Part shown: one piece after another, positions 43,059-52,281 of the stretch
Numbering within the stretch: the stretch's first letter is position 1
Layout: the number at the start of each line of letters is the position of its first letter
Assembly: GCF_002128425.1 (NCBI RefSeq)
Contig: NZ_NESS01000011.1
Span: 56,753 to 120,752 of the forward strand
DNA length: 64,000 nucleotides
DNA from: Gottfriedia acidiceleris
GTDB lineage: Bacteria > Bacillota > Bacilli > Bacillales > Bacillaceae_G
Reading direction: 5' to 3'
The notes under the pieces: model-generated
The model's database searches: none
Told to the model about the DNA's origin: nothing
What the model saw: the letters and a program-made list of their open reading frames with translations, nothing else
Position numbers and translations under genes: made by a program

Positions 43059-44408
43059 TTAAAACCAACTGATAAAAGGTGGAATGCTTTGCGGAAATTT
43101 AAATAGATTGTATGGATCATATTCTCGTTTCACAACTCTAAGACGATTTAAATTCCCACCATAATATGCTGTTGGCCAATTTCTAATAAATCGATCAGGC
43201 CAATTTACGTAATCACCAGTAGTGTATCTTGATAAGGCATTCCTTAACTCTTCGACCCATTGATTGTTTTTTCGTTCTTCTTTAGGGGAACTCCAATTAG
43301 CAAGATACTCTTGAGCGATAATCGCATCTCTGTAATAGTAGGCCGTTTCATCTGGCCGAATCCGTTCTACGGCCCCTCCAAGAGATTGGTGCCATATGCT
43401 AGAATTTCCGTTTGGTGTATTTTCTAGAAAACTTTTCATAATCAAGATTGCTCTCTTTGGAAAAGTTTTATTTAGAAAAGATCCTGATCTCTTTTTATAA
43501 GCTGGAACATTACCACTTGGCTCATCAAAAAAATGAACAGCTTCAATATAAGGTACTTCCTTTACCATTACTTTTATAGGCGAGCCAGTTTCTATTAGTG
43601 GTCGGAGCAGTTCATTCAATTTTGTTACTGGGCCTACAAATTCCCCTTGAGCTATAATTTGATTTACTTCCCTAGATTTTAGTTCAATTTCTGAAGTTAA
43701 TTTATTATCCGTGTTAATTGCCCAATTTTGCCATGCGTCAAAAGCAGCTTCAAAATCTTTCCACTCCCATATAATTGAGAAGATTGACACAGTTTGTATT
43801 GTGTGCACTTTAAATTTAAGAGACGTGACGATGCCAAAATTCCCGCCTCCACCTCCACAGCAAGCCCAAAAAAGATCACTATTCTTGTTCCTATTTGCTT
43901 TAATGAGTTTAGCTTTCCCAGTTCCATTCGATACAACTATTTCTACTTCAAGTAAACTATCACATGTAAGACCATACAATCGCGAAAGCATTCCGATACC
44001 CCCGCCAAGCGTAAGACCAACAAGACCAACACTACTTTCAGTACCTGCTGGGATTGTCGTACCATTTTCCCACAGAATATTATATACTTTCCCTAAATCA
44101 GCCCCGGCTTGTATTTTTGCAATCATGTTTTTACAATCAACAGTAACTGTATTCATTTCACTAACATCTATAACAAGACCACCATCTACGAGTGAATAAT
44201 TTTCATAGTTATGCCTGCCGCTTCTTACTCTAAATGGTATATTATTTTCCTTTACCCAATTCAAAGCATTTAAAACATCTCGTTTCTTTTGACAAAATAC
44301 AATGATTTTAGGAAACTTTGGATTGTTTAAAGTATTGTTTGTTCTAGCCTGTTCATAATCCGCATCAACAGGTGTAACAATCCGTCCAGTAAGTTTCGTC
44401 TTTTCCAA
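43059..44408 (-). CDS. berberine-bridge-type FAD-dependent oxidase (YgaK-like)
   Basis: This 449-aa enzyme has an FAD_binding_4 domain (PKIIVFCQKKRDVLNALNWV near 32; FRVRSGRHNYENYSLVDGGLVIDVS near 57-81) and a C-terminal BBE segment (YYGGNLNRLRVVKREYDPYNLFKFPQSI). The histidine in RSGRHN near residue 63 is the usual covalent FAD site. The second site, cysteine in bicovalent enzymes, is Glu/Ser here (AGTESSVG), so single covalent attachment is predicted. It oxidises an alcohol, sugar or natural product. It lies 99 nt after a cytochrome P450 gene, same strand, suggesting a shared pathway. Confidence 0.87.
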   Translation of the reverse strand: MEKTKLTGRIVTPVDADYEQARTNNTLNNPKFPKIIVFCQKKRDVLNALNWVKENNIPFRVRSGRHNYENYSLVDGGLVIDVSEMNTVTVDCKNMIAKIQAGADLGKVYNILWENGTTIPAGTESSVGLVGLTLGGGIGMLSRLYGLTCDSLLEVEIVVSNGTGKAKLIKANRNKNSDLFWACCGGGGGNFGIVTSLKFKVHTIQTVSIFSIIWEWKDFEAAFDAWQNWAINTDNKLTSEIELKSREVNQIIAQGEFVGPVTKLNELLRPLIETGSPIKVMVKEVPYIEAVHFFDEPSGNVPAYKKRSGSFLNKTFPKRAILIMKSFLENTPNGNSSIWHQSLGGAVERIRPDETAYYYRDAIIAQEYLANWSSPKEERKNNQWVEELRNALSRYTTGDYVNWPDRFIRNWPTAYYGGNLNRLRVVKREYDPYNLFKFPQSIPPFISWF

Positions 44409-44507
44409 AAAATATCCCCCCCTTCATACACACTGTAAAGAGAATGCTATATTCTATGAAAAAACTCATGGAAAAGATACTTGCCTAAGTGTGCACACTA
44501 AACCCGC

Positions 44508-45839
44508 TTATTTTCTCTTTTTTACAATCATACGCAATCCGTCTTTCGGCCGAAGTGTGATAAGTGGTTCTGTCTCGATATTATGATGATTAGGGGCTAG
44601 ATCAAAAGTATAATGCCCAACGATTGTTGCTAATACTAAAGTAGCTTCCATCATTGCGAAATGATTTCCGATACAAACGCGTGGCCCACCACCGAAAGGA
44701 AAATACGCATATTCAGGTACACCTTCTACCTTTCCATTCTTAAACCGCTCTGGAAGAAATTCATTTGCATGTAAGAAATACTTTTCAGAACGCTGCATGA
44801 TATAAGAACTCATCATGACCGTTTCCCCTTTATGAATTCTGTAGTCACCTATACTGACATCTTCTATTGCTTTTCTGCTAATAAGCCATGCAGGAGGATA
44901 TAGACGGATACTTTCCCAAATAATTTGCTGGGTATAGATTAAATCTTTCAACGAATGATAATCTGCTCTTCTTTTGCCAATAACGCGATCTACTTCTTCA
45001 TATAATAATTTAGCTTTGTCAGGATGCTGAGATAAAAGATACAAGCACCAAGACAATGCATTTGCTGTCGTTTCATGACCTGCAAGGAAAATCGTCATTG
45101 CTTCATCCCTTAATTGTTGGTTCGTCATGCCTTCATTAGACTCTTCATCCCTTGCTTGCATTAGCAGTCCTAGTAAATCTTCCTTTGTATCCGTGCTATT
45201 TCTTGTTTCAATAATTTCATATAACACTTTATCAATTGCTTTAATAGCCTCTGTTAAAGATTTATTTTTAGGCGTATTCAGTTTGAGTGGAGCTTTTAAA
45301 ACAGAGCGGATTCTCTTAGTTGCTATTTCCATAATAATGTCGAAATGTTTCCCCACACGATCATGTCCTTGATTCAGATCCATACTAAACATTGTTTTCG
45401 CAATAATAGCTAATGTAAGCTCCATCATATCTCTACTAATGAGGCGTTCTTCGCCATCCTTCCAAGAATTAATAAACTCTTCCGTGATCATCGTCATATC
45501 CCCTGCATAGGATTGTATATGTTGCTTCGTAAAGGATGGCTGAATTAAACGCCGTTGCCTCATATGTACTTCATCCTCACTCGTTAATAATCCCTCACCA
45601 AGCAAGGTTTTCATCTCTTGAAATGGTTTTGATTTATGAAAAGAATGTTGCTTAGTTACTAATACCTCTTTGATTAAATCCGGCTCTAATAGCAAGTTCA
45701 TTTTACGATGCGCAAATCGAAAAGAGACAATCTTATCGTGACTTCTATAAAGTTCACTAAAAAAAAGTATAGGATCTTTCCGAAAGTCATTTAAGTGCCC
45801 TAAAGGTGAATAAGAAGCCAGTCCTTTTACATCAAGCAT
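44508..45839 (-). CDS. cytochrome P450
   Basis: This 443-aa soluble P450 has the oxygen-binding I-helix motif AGHETTANALSW near 252, the ExxR motif in WESIRLYPP near 308 and the heme-binding loop FPFGGGPRVCIGNHFA near 379-394, with the cysteine at about 388. It hydroxylates or epoxidises a lipid-like or natural-product substrate and needs outside ferredoxin/flavodoxin partners, which are not nearby. The frame is open to 45866, but ATG 45839 has TTGGAGTG at the right spacing. It is probably co-transcribed with the flavin oxidase. Confidence 0.93.
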   Translation of the reverse strand: MLDVKGLASYSPLGHLNDFRKDPILFFSELYRSHDKIVSFRFAHRKMNLLLEPDLIKEVLVTKQHSFHKSKPFQEMKTLLGEGLLTSEDEVHMRQRRLIQPSFTKQHIQSYAGDMTMITEEFINSWKDGEERLISRDMMELTLAIIAKTMFSMDLNQGHDRVGKHFDIIMEIATKRIRSVLKAPLKLNTPKNKSLTEAIKAIDKVLYEIIETRNSTDTKEDLLGLLMQARDEESNEGMTNQQLRDEAMTIFLAGHETTANALSWCLYLLSQHPDKAKLLYEEVDRVIGKRRADYHSLKDLIYTQQIIWESIRLYPPAWLISRKAIEDVSIGDYRIHKGETVMMSSYIMQRSEKYFLHANEFLPERFKNGKVEGVPEYAYFPFGGGPRVCIGNHFAMMEATLVLATIVGHYTFDLAPNHHNIETEPLITLRPKDGLRMIVKKRK

Positions 45840-45943
45840 AAAATTCACTCCAATTCGTTTAATCATAGGATACTCTTATTATATTAAGAGTAGGAGAAGG
45901 CTCATGCTTTTTATATTATTTAAATAGTAAATGTTGTTTTTGA

Positions 45944-45977
45944 ACTAAAAAAAGACTGTCCAAATTAGACAATCTTT
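45944..45977 (-). terminator. terminator after a decayed gene
   Basis: AAAGACTGTC (45951-45960) pairs with GACAATCTTT (45968-45977), with one wobble, and TTTTTTAG follows on the minus strand. It lies about 55 nt after the stop of the gene remnant at 46033-46247 and probably belonged to it. Confidence 0.7.
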
Positions 45978-46032
45978 AGTAACTCTTAATCACTGCAAAT
46001 GTTTTAGTTTTCTTAGAAGTATAGTTATCCGT

Positions 46033-46247
46033 TTAAATACCTTTCCCAATCATAGTCAATGATTTTAACAAAACGCCTTCTTCTTTTCGTACATATACTT
46101 GTTTCTTATCTAGTTCCTTTTGAACTTCTTCTAGACGGTGTCCGAACCACTCTGAAACTACATAAGAAATAGAAAGACCTTTTTACCATTCCAAATCGCG
46201 TTTCCCGTCTTGGGTATTTTCTTATTCCTAGTCCATGTGATTAATCC
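46033..46247 (-). pseudogene. decayed gene remnant, C-terminal part of an unknown protein
   Basis: Reading the minus strand, one frame gives GLITWTRNKKIPKTGNAIWNG and then shifts near 46182-46190 (an A-run, GGTAAAAAGG) into SISYVVSEWFGHRLEEVQ... ending LTMIGKGI at TAA 46035-46033. The charged, non-random composition, the matching terminator and the lack of a start suggest the tail of a gene broken by at least one frameshift and truncated at its 5' end. I do not recognise the family; no intact copy is in the window. Confidence 0.45.
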
Positions 46248-46315
46248 TTATCAAAGTTTGTCGAAGCTTCTAGTAAACACAAAAAGTTAGACACATACTT
46301 TAATTAAGTTATTAG

Positions 46316-46354
46316 AGAGGATTGAATCCTGTACTGTACAGGATTCAATCCTCT
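46316..46354 (-). terminator. 39-bp perfect palindrome downstream of asnA
   Basis: The arms 46316-46334 and 46336-46354 are perfect 19-bp complements around a single base (core CCTGTACTGTACAGG). It lies about 60 nt after the asnA stop. T-tracts are poor on both strands, so it is a very stable hairpin that probably terminates or protects the asnA transcript. Confidence 0.6.
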
Positions 46355-46416
46355 TAATTTTGTCTTAATTCGTTTGTGATTAGAATCGATAATGTACTGC
46401 TATTGTCTTATTTTTC

Positions 46417-47400
46417 TTAAAACAAATGAATGTTTTCTTTCTTACATGCTTCTCGCATTTCATCAGGCCATACAGAAGATTGAACTTCACCGATATGCGC
46501 CTTACGTAAGAAGTACATGCACATTCTTGATTGACCAATACCACCACCAAGTGTTAGTGGAAGCACATCTTCTAAAATACCTTTATGAAAATCATACTCG
46601 CGTTTGAAATCTTCACCTGTCTTCGTTAACTGCTCATCAAGTGATTTACTATCTACACGAATGCCCATTGATGATAATTCAAATGAAGATTGCAATACTG
46701 GATGCCAGAATAAGATGTCTCCGTTTAATTTCCAATCGTCATAGTCAGCTGCGCGTCCATCATGTTTTTCACCAGAACGAAGTGCATCCCCGATTCCAAT
46801 AATAAAGACTGCACCGTGCTCTTTTGCGATCGCATGCTCACGATCTTTCGGCGTTAACTCTGGGTATTTATCTTCTAACTCTTGGGATGTAATAAATACG
46901 ATATCTTCTGGTAAATACTTACCAAGATACGGATATTTTTCAAATAAATGATTTTCCAAATCTTTGAAGATTCCATAAATTATTTGTACGGTTTCTTTTA
47001 AATAATCTACTGTACGCCATTCTTTTTGAATAATTTTTTCCCAATCCCATTGGTCAACGTAAATTGAATGCGTTGCATCAAGTTCCTCATCACGGCGAAT
47101 CGCGTTCATGTTTGTATATAAACCTTCACCAGCTTCGTAACCATATTCATGCAGTGCAAATCGTTTCCATTTCGCTAGTGAGTGAACAATTTCTAACTCT
47201 TCTCCTGAATGAAGCATATCAAATTCTATCGGGCGTTCTACACCGTTTAAGTGATCGTTTAAACCTGATTTTTTCGTTACGAATAATGGTGCAGATACGC
47301 GGAACAGTTCAAGTCGTTTTGATAATTGATCCTCAAAAAATGTTTTTACTTCCTTAATTGCGATTTGTGTCTCTCTTACTGTCATTAATGATTGATACAT
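46417..47400 (-). CDS. asnA: aspartate-ammonia ligase (asparagine synthetase A)
   Basis: This 327-aa enzyme makes asparagine from aspartate, ammonia and ATP through an aspartyl-AMP intermediate; it has the class II aminoacyl-tRNA synthetase fold. Visible segments are [21 protein letters not shown] near 43-63, [35 protein letters not shown] near 75-109 and [30 protein letters not shown] near 283-312. Length is that of the family. ATG 47400 follows TTAGGGGGAAATAAGT. A T-box leader upstream senses uncharged tRNA-Asn. Confidence 0.96.
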   Translation of the reverse strand: MYQSLMTVRETQIAIKEVKTFFEDQLSKRLELFRVSAPLFVTKKSGLNDHLNGVERPIEFDMLHSGEELEIVHSLAKWKRFALHEYGYEAGEGLYTNMNAIRRDEELDATHSIYVDQWDWEKIIQKEWRTVDYLKETVQIIYGIFKDLENHLFEKYPYLGKYLPEDIVFITSQELEDKYPELTPKDREHAIAKEHGAVFIIGIGDALRSGEKHDGRAADYDDWKLNGDILFWHPVLQSSFELSSMGIRVDSKSLDEQLTKTGEDFKREYDFHKGILEDVLPLTLGGGIGQSRMCMYFLRKAHIGEVQSSVWPDEMREACKKENIHLF

Positions 47401-47445
47401 ACTTATTTCCCCCTAAAATGTTTGGATGTAAGGAAAAAAGCCAAC

Positions 47446-47742
47446 AAAAAAAGCCCTTCTTTCCCCAAAAAAACAGGGACGAAAGGCTTTGGTTCCGCGG
47501 TACCACCCAAATTAGCAACAGAGGTTGCTCACTTATTCAGTACGGAGATTAGAGAGATCTCGATACTGTTCTTCTTGTAACGTCGAAGTTCACGGCTAAG
47601 TCTACTTTCCTCTAAAGGATTTCGGTTAGCGACTCCAGGAGGTTCTTCATAACAGGCTTCGTATCAGGCTCACACCATCCCTGACTCGCTTTGTCTACGT
47701 CCTACTACTACTCGTCCTTTCATAGTCGTTTTTTGTCACATC
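47446..47742 (-). promoter_or_regulatory. T-box riboswitch, Asn specifier, controlling asnA
   Basis: The minus strand holds the invariant T-box GGGTGGTACCGCGG (47508-47495), a stem I with GGGATGGTGTGAGCC, and a specifier region GAAGAACCTCCTGGAG whose codon AAC (47644-47642) is asparagine. The terminator stem pairs GGGACGAAAGGCTTT (47476-47490) with 47449-47466 and ends in seven T residues (47452-47446). Uncharged tRNA-Asn should bind the specifier and the T-box bulge, favour the antiterminator and let RNA polymerase reach asnA. Confidence 0.93.
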
Positions 47743-47765
47743 TCTGAAACATTTTATTAATGATT

Positions 47766-47793
47766 ATTTTATATGTAAAAATGAGAAAGTCAA
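47766..47793 (-). promoter_or_regulatory. sigma-A promoter of the asnA T-box transcript
   Basis: The minus strand has TTGACT (47793-47788) and TAAAAT (47771-47766) with a 16-bp spacer, placing the transcript start near 47759, just before the T-box stem I. Confidence 0.65.
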
Positions 47794-47928
47794 CATTTTT
47801 TTCACTTTTTATTTTATTCTAAATAAATAATCAAGATAATGATTGGGACTTAAACGGTTCTCTGTTGCGTTTTTTAACCCGTAAAATAGTAAGAAAAACA
47901 TCAATCACTCTAGCAAATTCCAATCATA
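47794..47928. other. intergenic region without recognised features
   Basis: About 135 AT-rich bases between the asnA promoter and the permease-side terminator. I see no gene or structured element. Confidence 0.3.
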
Positions 47929-47974
47929 AAAAAAAAAACAGAAACCAGTCATACAATCGACTGTCTCTGTTTTT
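47929..47974 (-). terminator. intrinsic terminator of the sugar ABC operon
   Basis: AAAACAGAAACCAGTC (47935-47950) pairs with GACTGTCTCTGTTTT (47959-47973) with a small mismatch, and a run of ten T residues follows on the minus strand. It directly follows the permease gene. Confidence 0.85.
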
Positions 47975-47979
47975 ATATA

Positions 47980-49152
47980 TTATTTCCCTTTATTACGTGT
48001 CATTACGTCAAATACAACCGCAAGAACAAGAACTGCTCCTCGAATGATGTATTGGTATGAAATATCAATACCCATTAAGTTCATTCCACTTGTTAATGAA
48101 GCCATTACGAATGCACCGATAATTGTACCTGTTACTTTACCAACACCACCCGCAGCAGAAACACCACCTACATAAGCTGCAGCAATTGCATCTAACTCAA
48201 ACATTGTACCTGCTTGGGGAGAAGCAGATGCAAGTCGAGCTGTAAACAATACGCCTGAAAGAGCTGCAAGCATACTCATTGAACCAAATACAATGTAAGT
48301 GATTTTCTTTACGCTAATTCCACTTAACTGTGCTGCTTCAGGGTTTCCGCCAACTGCATAAATGTGGCGCCCTAAAGGAGTTCTCGTTGTAATGAAATGA
48401 TAAACTGCTACAACAATAAACATGATCACAGCAGTCCATGAAATCCCTTGATAGCCTGCAAGAATATAGCTAATGTAACCAATGATACCAGAAATAAATA
48501 ATAGTTTTATAATTTGCATTGGCATTGAAAGTACTTCAAAACCGTACTTTATGTTTACGCTTCTCTTTTTAAAGTCACTCCAGATAAGAAGAATAATAGA
48601 GATCGCGCCAATTAATAATGTTGATACATGTAAGCCATTCAAATCTCCTAAACTAGGAATATAGCCATTTCCAATTGCCTTAAAGCTTTCGTTAGAAACG
48701 ATAATCGTACCAGTTTTAACAAGAGACATTAATAGTAATCCCTTGAATATTAACATTCCTGCTAGTGAAACTACGAATGATGGAATTCCTAAATTAGCAA
48801 CAAAGAATCCATTAATTAAACCAATAATAACACCAAATACTAGAACAGCAATAATTGAGATCCAAACTGGCATTCCATGTGTTAGAAATAGAGCAACCAC
48901 TGCACCTAGAAAACCAGCAACAAACCCAACTGAAAGGTCAATATGTCGAATGACAATTACTAGTGTCATCCCTACTGCAAGAACAGCTACATAACCTGTC
49001 ATATTGATTAAATCACTTAAATTACGAGATGACATAAATAGTCCATCTGTATTTAAAGTAAATACTAACATTATTACTGCAAGAGCTATATACATTCCAT
49101 ATTCACGGATGTTTTTCTTTAATAACATGCCTGCTTCTTGAAAAAAGTTCAT
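47980..49152 (-). CDS. sugar ABC transporter permease (XylH/MmsB/GguB-like)
   Basis: This 390-aa membrane protein has about ten hydrophobic helices and the BPD_transp_2 family pattern: YVAVLAVGMTLVIVIRHIDLSVGFVAGFLGAVVALF near 52-87 and AAAYVGGVSAAGGVGKVTGTIIGAFVMASLTSGMNLMGI near 325-363. With ATP-binding and binding-lipoprotein genes upstream it forms a CUT2 importer. The length (390 aa, longer than RbsC at about 320) fits the multiple-monosaccharide/xylose subgroup. ATG 49152 follows AGAGAGG. It is the last gene of the operon. Confidence 0.92.
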   Translation of the reverse strand: MNFFQEAGMLLKKNIREYGMYIALAVIMLVFTLNTDGLFMSSRNLSDLINMTGYVAVLAVGMTLVIVIRHIDLSVGFVAGFLGAVVALFLTHGMPVWISIIAVLVFGVIIGLINGFFVANLGIPSFVVSLAGMLIFKGLLLMSLVKTGTIIVSNESFKAIGNGYIPSLGDLNGLHVSTLLIGAISIILLIWSDFKKRSVNIKYGFEVLSMPMQIIKLLFISGIIGYISYILAGYQGISWTAVIMFIVVAVYHFITTRTPLGRHIYAVGGNPEAAQLSGISVKKITYIVFGSMSMLAALSGVLFTARLASASPQAGTMFELDAIAAAYVGGVSAAGGVGKVTGTIIGAFVMASLTSGMNLMGIDISYQYIIRGAVLVLAVVFDVMTRNKGK

Positions 49153-49168
49153 TTTATCAAAACCTCTC

Positions 49169-50683
49169 TTAAACGGTAGCTAGAGCCATAACGCTCTCTT
49201 GAGTTGCTTCTTCTCTTGATAATTCCCCGGTTATTTTACCTTCTGCCATAACATAAATTCGGTCACTCATACCAAGGACTTCTGGAAGTTCAGAGGAAAT
49301 CATGATAATACTCATGCCTTGTTCAACCAGTAGATTCATAAAACTATAGATTTCAAATTTTGCACCTACGTCTATTCCACGTGTAGGCTCATCGAGAATA
49401 AGTACATTCGGACTTGTAAATAACCATTTACTTAACGATACTTTTTGCTGATTACCACCGCTCAATTTTCCAACAATTGAAGTAATTGAAGGAGCTTTTA
49501 TGTTTAACTTATTTAAGTAATCATTTGCAACGACAATTTCTTCATGTTGATTAATCACGCTTGACTTGGAAATTTCGAATAAGTTCGTAATTGAAATATT
49601 GTTTTTAATATCTTGTTCAAGGATCAATCCGTCACCTTTACGATCCTCTGTTACATAGGCTATACCAGCTTTTATAGCATCTTTTGGATGTTTAAAACGC
49701 TTTTGCTCGCCTTTCACTAAGACGGAGCCATCAAGTTTGAAATTTGTTGGATTACCAAAAATACTTTTTGCTAATTCTGTTCGGCCAGATCCCATCAATC
49801 CAGCAATCCCGATAATTTCGCCTTTTCGAACATTTAGATTAATATTATGAAGAATTTTCCGACCTAATTTTGGATCGTACACATCCCAATCTTTTAATTC
49901 TAATGAAACTTCACCAAACTTTTGGTTTGGACGCTTCGGATAAATATCATCGATTTCACGACCAACCATGTGCTTAATTATTGTGTTTTCGGTGATTTCT
50001 TCTTTATTTAAAGAGCAAATTGTTTTCCCGTCACGAAGTACAGTAACCGTATCTGCAACAGCAATTACTTCTTTAAGTTTGTGCGAAATCATAATACAAG
50101 AAATGCCTTGGTTCTTTAATTCTTCCATTAAAAAAAGTAGATTTTCACTATCATCTTCATTTAAAGCAGCTGTAGGCTCATCAAGAATAAGCAATTTAAC
50201 GTCTTTACAAAGTGCTTTAGCGATTTCAACAAGTTGTTGTTTACCTACACCTAATTCTTTAATTTGCACGTCAGGATTGACATCCAATTTCACTTTTTTT
50301 AACATTTCAATTGCTTTTACAATCGTTTCATTGAAATCAACAGTTATTCCCTTTTTAATTTCATGTCCGATAAAAATATTCTCATATACGGACAGTTCAG
50401 GAAAAAGAGATAATTCCTGATAGATGATTCCAATACCCTTTTTTTCACTATCACTAATTTTTGAAAACTTTTGAACTTCATCAAAAAAAACAATATCACC
50501 TGTATATGTTCCAAATGGATAGATACCGCTTAACACTTTCATTAAGGTCGATTTACCAGCACCATTTTCACCAACTAAGCAATGTATCTCCCCTTTTCTA
50601 ACTTTGAAGTTAACATCACATAATGCTTTCACACCTGGAAACTCTTTTGTGATATTTCTCATCTCTAAAATAAATTCACTCAT
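49169..50683 (-). CDS. sugar ABC transporter ATP-binding protein (XylG/MmsA/GguA-like)
   Basis: This 504-aa protein contains two ABC ATPase domains, as in all CUT2 sugar importers. The first has Walker A GENGAGKST near 39 and Walker B LLILDEPTAAL near 165; the second has a degenerate Walker A (GLMGSGRTE near 293), the signature LSGGNQQK near 409 and Walker B LILDEPTRGID near 430. Length and sequence resemble the xylose/multi-sugar subgroup. ATG 50683 follows GGGAGACGGATCAT, 112 nt after the binding-protein gene and 16 nt before the permease. Confidence 0.93.
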   Translation of the reverse strand: MSEFILEMRNITKEFPGVKALCDVNFKVRKGEIHCLVGENGAGKSTLMKVLSGIYPFGTYTGDIVFFDEVQKFSKISDSEKKGIGIIYQELSLFPELSVYENIFIGHEIKKGITVDFNETIVKAIEMLKKVKLDVNPDVQIKELGVGKQQLVEIAKALCKDVKLLILDEPTAALNEDDSENLLFLMEELKNQGISCIMISHKLKEVIAVADTVTVLRDGKTICSLNKEEITENTIIKHMVGREIDDIYPKRPNQKFGEVSLELKDWDVYDPKLGRKILHNINLNVRKGEIIGIAGLMGSGRTELAKSIFGNPTNFKLDGSVLVKGEQKRFKHPKDAIKAGIAYVTEDRKGDGLILEQDIKNNISITNLFEISKSSVINQHEEIVVANDYLNKLNIKAPSITSIVGKLSGGNQQKVSLSKWLFTSPNVLILDEPTRGIDVGAKFEIYSFMNLLVEQGMSIIMISSELPEVLGMSDRIYVMAEGKITGELSREEATQESVMALATV

Positions 50684-50742
50684 ATGATCCGTCTCCCGAA
50701 TTTGCCATCTACTTGAGTCATTGATTAATTTGAATAATTAAC

Positions 50743-50773
50743 AAAATAGTGACGGTTAGACCATCACTATTTT
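50743..50773 (-). promoter_or_regulatory. hairpin between binding-protein and ATPase genes
   Basis: AAAATAGTGACGGTT pairs with AACCATCACTATTTT (near-perfect, one mismatch) with almost no loop. It sits in the 112-nt gap. Such hairpins commonly protect the upstream binding-protein mRNA or partly terminate, so that binding protein exceeds membrane components; that role is inferred. Confidence 0.6.
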
Positions 50774-50795
50774 GCAAGTTTTTTTCTTTTATTTA

Positions 50796-51944
50796 TTACT
50801 TCAATCCAGTGAAGTCTGAAGCACTATAGTATCCAGAATCAACTAAGTCTTTCTTCACTGTGCTTTGATCAACAACAATAATATCTGTTTGTTTTGTTTT
50901 GATATCAGCTTTACCGTTGTTTGTAACGCCTGAAGCATCAGGTGTTTCATTTTTTAAGATTGAAGTTGCAGTAGCGATTGCATCTTTAACTAAAGTACGA
51001 ACATCTTTGAAAACAGTCATCGATTGTTTGCCATCAATAATGTATTGTACAGAAGCTTTTTCAGCATCTTGACCAGAAATTACATATGAAGTTACGTCTT
51101 TATCTGATTTAAATGTATCAGCGATTGAACGAGCAGTTCCATCGTTTGGAGCAAGAACTAATACATCGCCTTTGTCAGCTTTAGAAGCTTTTGTTAAGTT
51201 AGATGAAGTTAAGTTTTTAGCTATATTGAAATCCCAGTTCGTTGTAACTTGACCAATAATTTTTGCTTGCTCATCACGTGTTAAATCAGCTTTAGCTTTT
51301 AAGCTATTTGCGGCAGCTGAATTCTCAACTTTGAAAGTACCATCAGCAATTTTTGGTTGAAGAACTTTCCAAGCACCTTGGAAGAATAAAAATGCATTGT
51401 TATCAGATGCAGCACCTGCGTATAGGTATAAAGGTTGACCTGCTTTACCTGAAGCGTGGTCTACTAGATATTGTGCTTGTGCAGCACCTACAGCAACGCT
51501 ATCAAATGATACATAGTAATCAACTGCGTCAGTACCTGTAATTAAACGATCGTAAGAAATTACTTTAACACCAGCAGCTTTTGCAGCCTCAGCTGAAGCA
51601 GCAGCAGCAGCTCCGTCTTGAGGACAAATAATTAAAACTTTGATACCTTTTGCAATTAAAGAATCAACGTTTGCTTTTTCTTTTGCAGAGTCACCTTGTG
51701 AGAATAAAATTTCAACTGAATAATCTGTATCTTTTAAAGCATTTTTAAAGCGAGTTTCATCTTGAGTCCAACGTGGCTCATCTTTTGTAGGTAAAACGAT
51801 ACCAATATCAACTTTACCATCTTTACTTTTCTTACCAGCAGAAGTGCTATCACTTGATGTTGCTGAAGATCCACATCCAGCTGCAACAAGAGTCATTACT
51901 AAAAATACCGAAATTATTGCAAAAATCTTTGATAACTTTTTCAA
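50796..51944 (-). CDS. sugar-binding lipoprotein (ChvE/XylF-like)
   Basis: This 382-aa lipoprotein has a signal peptide with lipobox VAAGC (cysteine near residue 24), then a Peripla_BP_4 fold: DIGIVLPTKDEPRWTQDETRFKNAL, AKGIKVLIICPQDGAAAAASAEAA and VISYDRLITGTDAVDYYVSFD, the ChvE/multiple-sugar type that binds galactose, arabinose or xylose. The start is TTG 51944 behind AAAGGGGGAAACACT. It is the first gene of the binding protein-ATPase-permease operon, and cre-like sites lie upstream. The adjacent three-gene sensor locus probably controls it. Confidence 0.92.
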   Translation of the reverse strand: MKKLSKIFAIISVFLVMTLVAAGCGSSATSSDSTSAGKKSKDGKVDIGIVLPTKDEPRWTQDETRFKNALKDTDYSVEILFSQGDSAKEKANVDSLIAKGIKVLIICPQDGAAAAASAEAAKAAGVKVISYDRLITGTDAVDYYVSFDSVAVGAAQAQYLVDHASGKAGQPLYLYAGAASDNNAFLFFQGAWKVLQPKIADGTFKVENSAAANSLKAKADLTRDEQAKIIGQVTTNWDFNIAKNLTSSNLTKASKADKGDVLVLAPNDGTARSIADTFKSDKDVTSYVISGQDAEKASVQYIIDGKQSMTVFKDVRTLVKDAIATATSILKNETPDASGVTNNGKADIKTKQTDIIVVDQSTVKKDLVDSGYYSASDFTGLK

Positions 51945-51964
51945 AGTGTTTCCCCCTTTTTTTC

Positions 51965-51978
51965 TGGTTACGCTTTCA
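51965..51978 (-). promoter_or_regulatory. cre-like site upstream of the sugar ABC operon
   Basis: The minus strand reads TGAAAGCGTAACCA, one mismatch from TGWAARCGYTWNCW. It lies 21 nt upstream of the binding-protein start, a normal position for CcpA repression. A weaker cre-like sequence is at 52004-52017. Confidence 0.6.
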
Positions 51979-52066
51979 TAAATAAGGTTATCACGATTTT
52001 TATTGGAATCGCTTACTCATTTCCTTCACTCTTTTGTCTATTATCTGCACTAAATTACCACCCGTC

Positions 52067-52080
52067 GGAAAACGTTTACA
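52067..52080 (-). promoter_or_regulatory. second cre-like site upstream of the sugar ABC operon
   Basis: The minus strand reads TGTAAACGTTTTCC, matching the cre consensus except for the last base. The 340-bp region 51945-52281 also has to contain the promoter and the AraC-type regulator's sites, which I cannot pinpoint; no small gene is visible in it. Confidence 0.6.
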
Positions 52081-52281
52081 TTCAGAATATTAAAACTAGC
52101 ATTATCTTAACTTTAGGACATATTAGTGAAGTTAATTTCGATTTAAAGCAAAAAAAGAGTCAAACTGAAAACTCAATAAAAGTATGTACAAATTAATAAG
52201 CAATTCGTAAATACAATCATTAAGTATGTCGTTAGACCCCTTTATAAATATATACATATAAAGTAAGTAATCGCTCTCCTC

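Noticed and set aside
43711..44199. 162-aa plus-strand frame across the flavin oxidase gene
   Set aside because: It is antisense to conserved FAD-binding motifs, has a low-complexity proline/serine composition and no ribosome site.
47358..47580. Two plus-strand frames over the asnA leader
   Set aside because: They run antisense through the T-box and asnA start; the RNA element explains this sequence.
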